A DNA stretch of 64,000 bases from NCBI RefSeq assembly GCF_008974285.1, contig NZ_BKZV01000005.1, positions 496,001 to 560,000 of the forward strand. Reading direction: 5' to 3'. Origin of the DNA: Thermogemmatispora aurantia. Lineage in GTDB: Bacteria > Chloroflexota > Ktedonobacteria > Ktedonobacterales > Ktedonobacteraceae. The translations under genes were made by a program, and so were the position numbers. This document shows, piece after piece, positions 62,563-64,000 of the stretch (position 1 is its first letter; every line of letters starts with the position of its first letter). The notes beneath the pieces were generated by a model. It was not told where the DNA came from, did not search any database, and saw nothing but the letters and a program-made list of their open reading frames with translations.

Positions 62563-64000
62563 ATGGAATGTCCTCATTGCGGCGCAGTCAATCGCCCCGA
62601 GGCGCGCTTTTGCAGCTCTTGTGGCCGTCCCGTGCTCGCTGGAAGCAGCTCTCTCGCCAGCAGCCAGACTGCTTCTGGCCCTTTGAGGCCGGGTACGCGC
62701 CTTCAGGGCGGGCGCTATGAGATTATCCGCCTCCTTGGACGAGAGGGGAACGGAGTTGCTCTTCTCGCTGTCGACCACCGTCTCGGCGGCAAACAGGTTG
62801 TCATCAAAGAGCTGCTCTCTGAAGCGAGCGATCCACAGCAACGCCAGGAGGAGGTCAGGCAGTTCAAGCGCGAGGTAGCGCTGCTGGCTCACCTGGATCA
62901 TCCGCTGATTCCCGCGGTGACCGACCACTTCCAGGAGGGCGAGCGCTACTTTATGGTCGAGGAATATATCGAGGGCCAGAGCCTGGAAGAGCTGCTACGG
63001 CGCCGCCGGGGTCCGCTCAGCGAGCGGGAAGCCCTCATCTATGCCATCGACATCATCGATATTTTGATATATCTGGAATTGCAGACACCGCCGGTAGTCC
63101 ATCGTGACATCAAGCCCGCCAATATCGTGATCAGTGCCAGCGATGGGCATGCCTATCTAGTGGACTTTAGCGTTGCCCACGCCGAGGTAGTGCGCAACGC
63201 TCTGCGCAGACAGACAAGCGCGCTTGGTACCCCTGGTTATGCCCCGCCGGAGCAGTACCAGGGGGAGGCCGACCCGCGCTCCGACCTCTACGCGCTTGCT
63301 GCAACCCTGCATCATGTTCTGACCGGGCGCGACCCGCGTAACTATCCGCCCTTCAGCTACCCATTGGCGCGTAGCCTGAATCCGCAGCTCTCGCCCGAAG
63401 TTGAGCGCATTTTGCACTATGCCCTGCAACCGGCGCCAGATCAGCGCTACCAGAGCGCCCTTGCCATGAAGCGCGATATTGAGGCCGTGCTCTTCCAGCG
63501 CTTCGGCTACACGGCAGGAGCCAGTGCTGTCAAGGCGGAGGAGCCAACGCAGGCCACTGGGGCCAGCGCAGCTCAGATAACGGCGGTGACGGACACACTG
63601 CCACATGGCTGGTCTGCTCCAGCCTCCGCGGCTGTCTCTGTTCCCCCTATCAGCGCGAGTGGCGGCAGCCCTTTCACCACCCCGTACCCGCTGGCTTCCG
63701 TGGGCAGTGGACGGCGCCCTTTCCCGCTGAGGGCGCTCTATCTGGTTCTGGTGCTGTGCGTCATCACGGTGGTCATTGCTGGCAGCGTCCTGGTTTTCCT
63801 GCTGCCGCGCCTGGTCAGCCGCAGCGGCCCAGCAACCTCCCTGGCTCAAGGCAGAACGATCACGCCACCGCCGAGTCTCAAGAAGGGCCTCGGAGCCTAC
63901 AGCGTAGTGAATCCCGATACAGGCCAGAAAGACTATATTGGCCTCAGCGACGGCAGCGTTGCCTTTGATGTCGCGCGTCCCGATGGAGATCTCAAGCAGC
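62563..64000 (+). CDS. Second receptor-type Ser/Thr kinase (3' end outside window)
   Basis: The frame runs from ATG 62563 (RBS AGAGGAGACAGG) to the window edge with 479 residues visible. The plan equals its neighbour: zinc ribbon with Cys3, Cys6, Cys17 and Cys20, kinase domain (about 50-314), disordered linker, TM (about 389-413) and the same juxtamembrane unit (KKGLGAYSVVNP, QKDYIGLSDG). Here the catalytic set is whole: Lys82, HRDIKPAN with Asp182 and Asn187, and Asp201 of DFS. It should be an active Ser/Thr kinase. The missing part probably carries a periplasmic-binding-protein domain like that of its paralogue, but this is inference. Confidence 0.9.
   Translation, partial: MECPHCGAVNRPEARFCSSCGRPVLAGSSSLASSQTASGPLRPGTRLQGGRYEIIRLLGREGNGVALLAVDHRLGGKQVVIKELLSEASDPQQRQEEVRQFKREVALLAHLDHPLIPAVTDHFQEGERYFMVEEYIEGQSLEELLRRRRGPLSEREALIYAIDIIDILIYLELQTPPVVHRDIKPANIVISASDGHAYLVDFSVAHAEVVRNALRRQTSALGTPGYAPPEQYQGEADPRSDLYALAATLHHVLTGRDPRNYPPFSYPLARSLNPQLSPEVERILHYALQPAPDQRYQSALAMKRDIEAVLFQRFGYTAGASAVKAEEPTQATGASAAQITAVTDTLPHGWSAPASAAVSVPPISASGGSPFTTPYPLASVGSGRRPFPLRALYLVLVLCVITVVIAGSVLVFLLPRLVSRSGPATSLAQGRTITPPPSLKKGLGAYSVVNPDTGQKDYIGLSDGSVAFDVARPDGDLKQ

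Noticed and set aside
1..64000. tRNA, rRNA, CRISPR arrays, insertion sequences
   Set aside because: Looked for by eye in the intergenic regions (T-loop signature, regular direct repeats, transposase motifs, terminal repeats); nothing convincing. A dedicated scan (tRNAscan-SE, CRISPR finder) would settle this.

Overview
The window is GC-rich bacterial chromosome (roughly 60% by eye) and almost fully coding. Several traits together point to Chloroflexota, most likely Ktedonobacteria (Thermogemmatispora-like): many Hanks-type kinases with zinc-ribbon heads, PRC-barrel MgtE, a CopC/CopD fusion, a GlsB/CsbD stress set and frequent GTG/TTG starts. This placement is an inference from gene content; no rRNA, tRNA, CRISPR array, integrase or transposase was recognised.

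Layout. 0-8.4 kb: end of an unidentified gene, a P-loop kinase-like protein, an ABC-2 exporter pair, a zinc-ribbon protein, pyrimidine-nucleoside phosphorylase, a kinase-like membrane protein lacking the catalytic Asp, and a gamma-carbonic anhydrase. 8.5-17.3 kb: CopC-CopD fusion, a glycosyltransferase with a probably leaderless mRNA, a LuxR-type regulator, a PstS-like lipoprotein paired with a HAMP receptor, and a small HTH protein. 17.7-24.5 kb: parA-parB-dinB, modA-modB (no modC), and mgtE behind a leader of about 735 nt that can form competing helices. 25-38.6 kb: lysyl-phosphatidylglycerol-synthetase-like protein coupled to an esterase, stress and housekeeping genes (csbD, cupin, SDR, guaA, Nudix, clpP, HAD, methyltransferase).

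38.6-46.5 kb is a defence island and the most unusual part. A 1224-residue protein fuses a TIR domain, a PD-(D/E)XK nuclease, an adenine-specific DNA methyltransferase and a type-ISP-like specificity region. It lies behind a Cro/C1-type regulator. Upstream on the same strand is an HsdR-like translocase whose nuclease active site has been lost. Two small genes sit between them on the opposite strand. Overlapping divergent promoters with an operator-like inverted repeat separate the regulator from the small genes. I read this as a split restriction system: translocation in one protein; recognition, methylation, cleavage and a TIR effector in the other. This is inference.

47.6-64 kb: an ABC exporter, GlsB, ComB, an acyl-CoA synthetase, a secreted helical protein, a two-component system with an extra soluble histidine kinase, two small genes, and two tandem receptor kinases (zinc ribbon, kinase, TM, extracellular region). 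The complete first one carries an extracellular type-1 periplasmic-binding-protein domain and has lost its DFG Asp; the second is cut by the window edge and keeps all catalytic residues.
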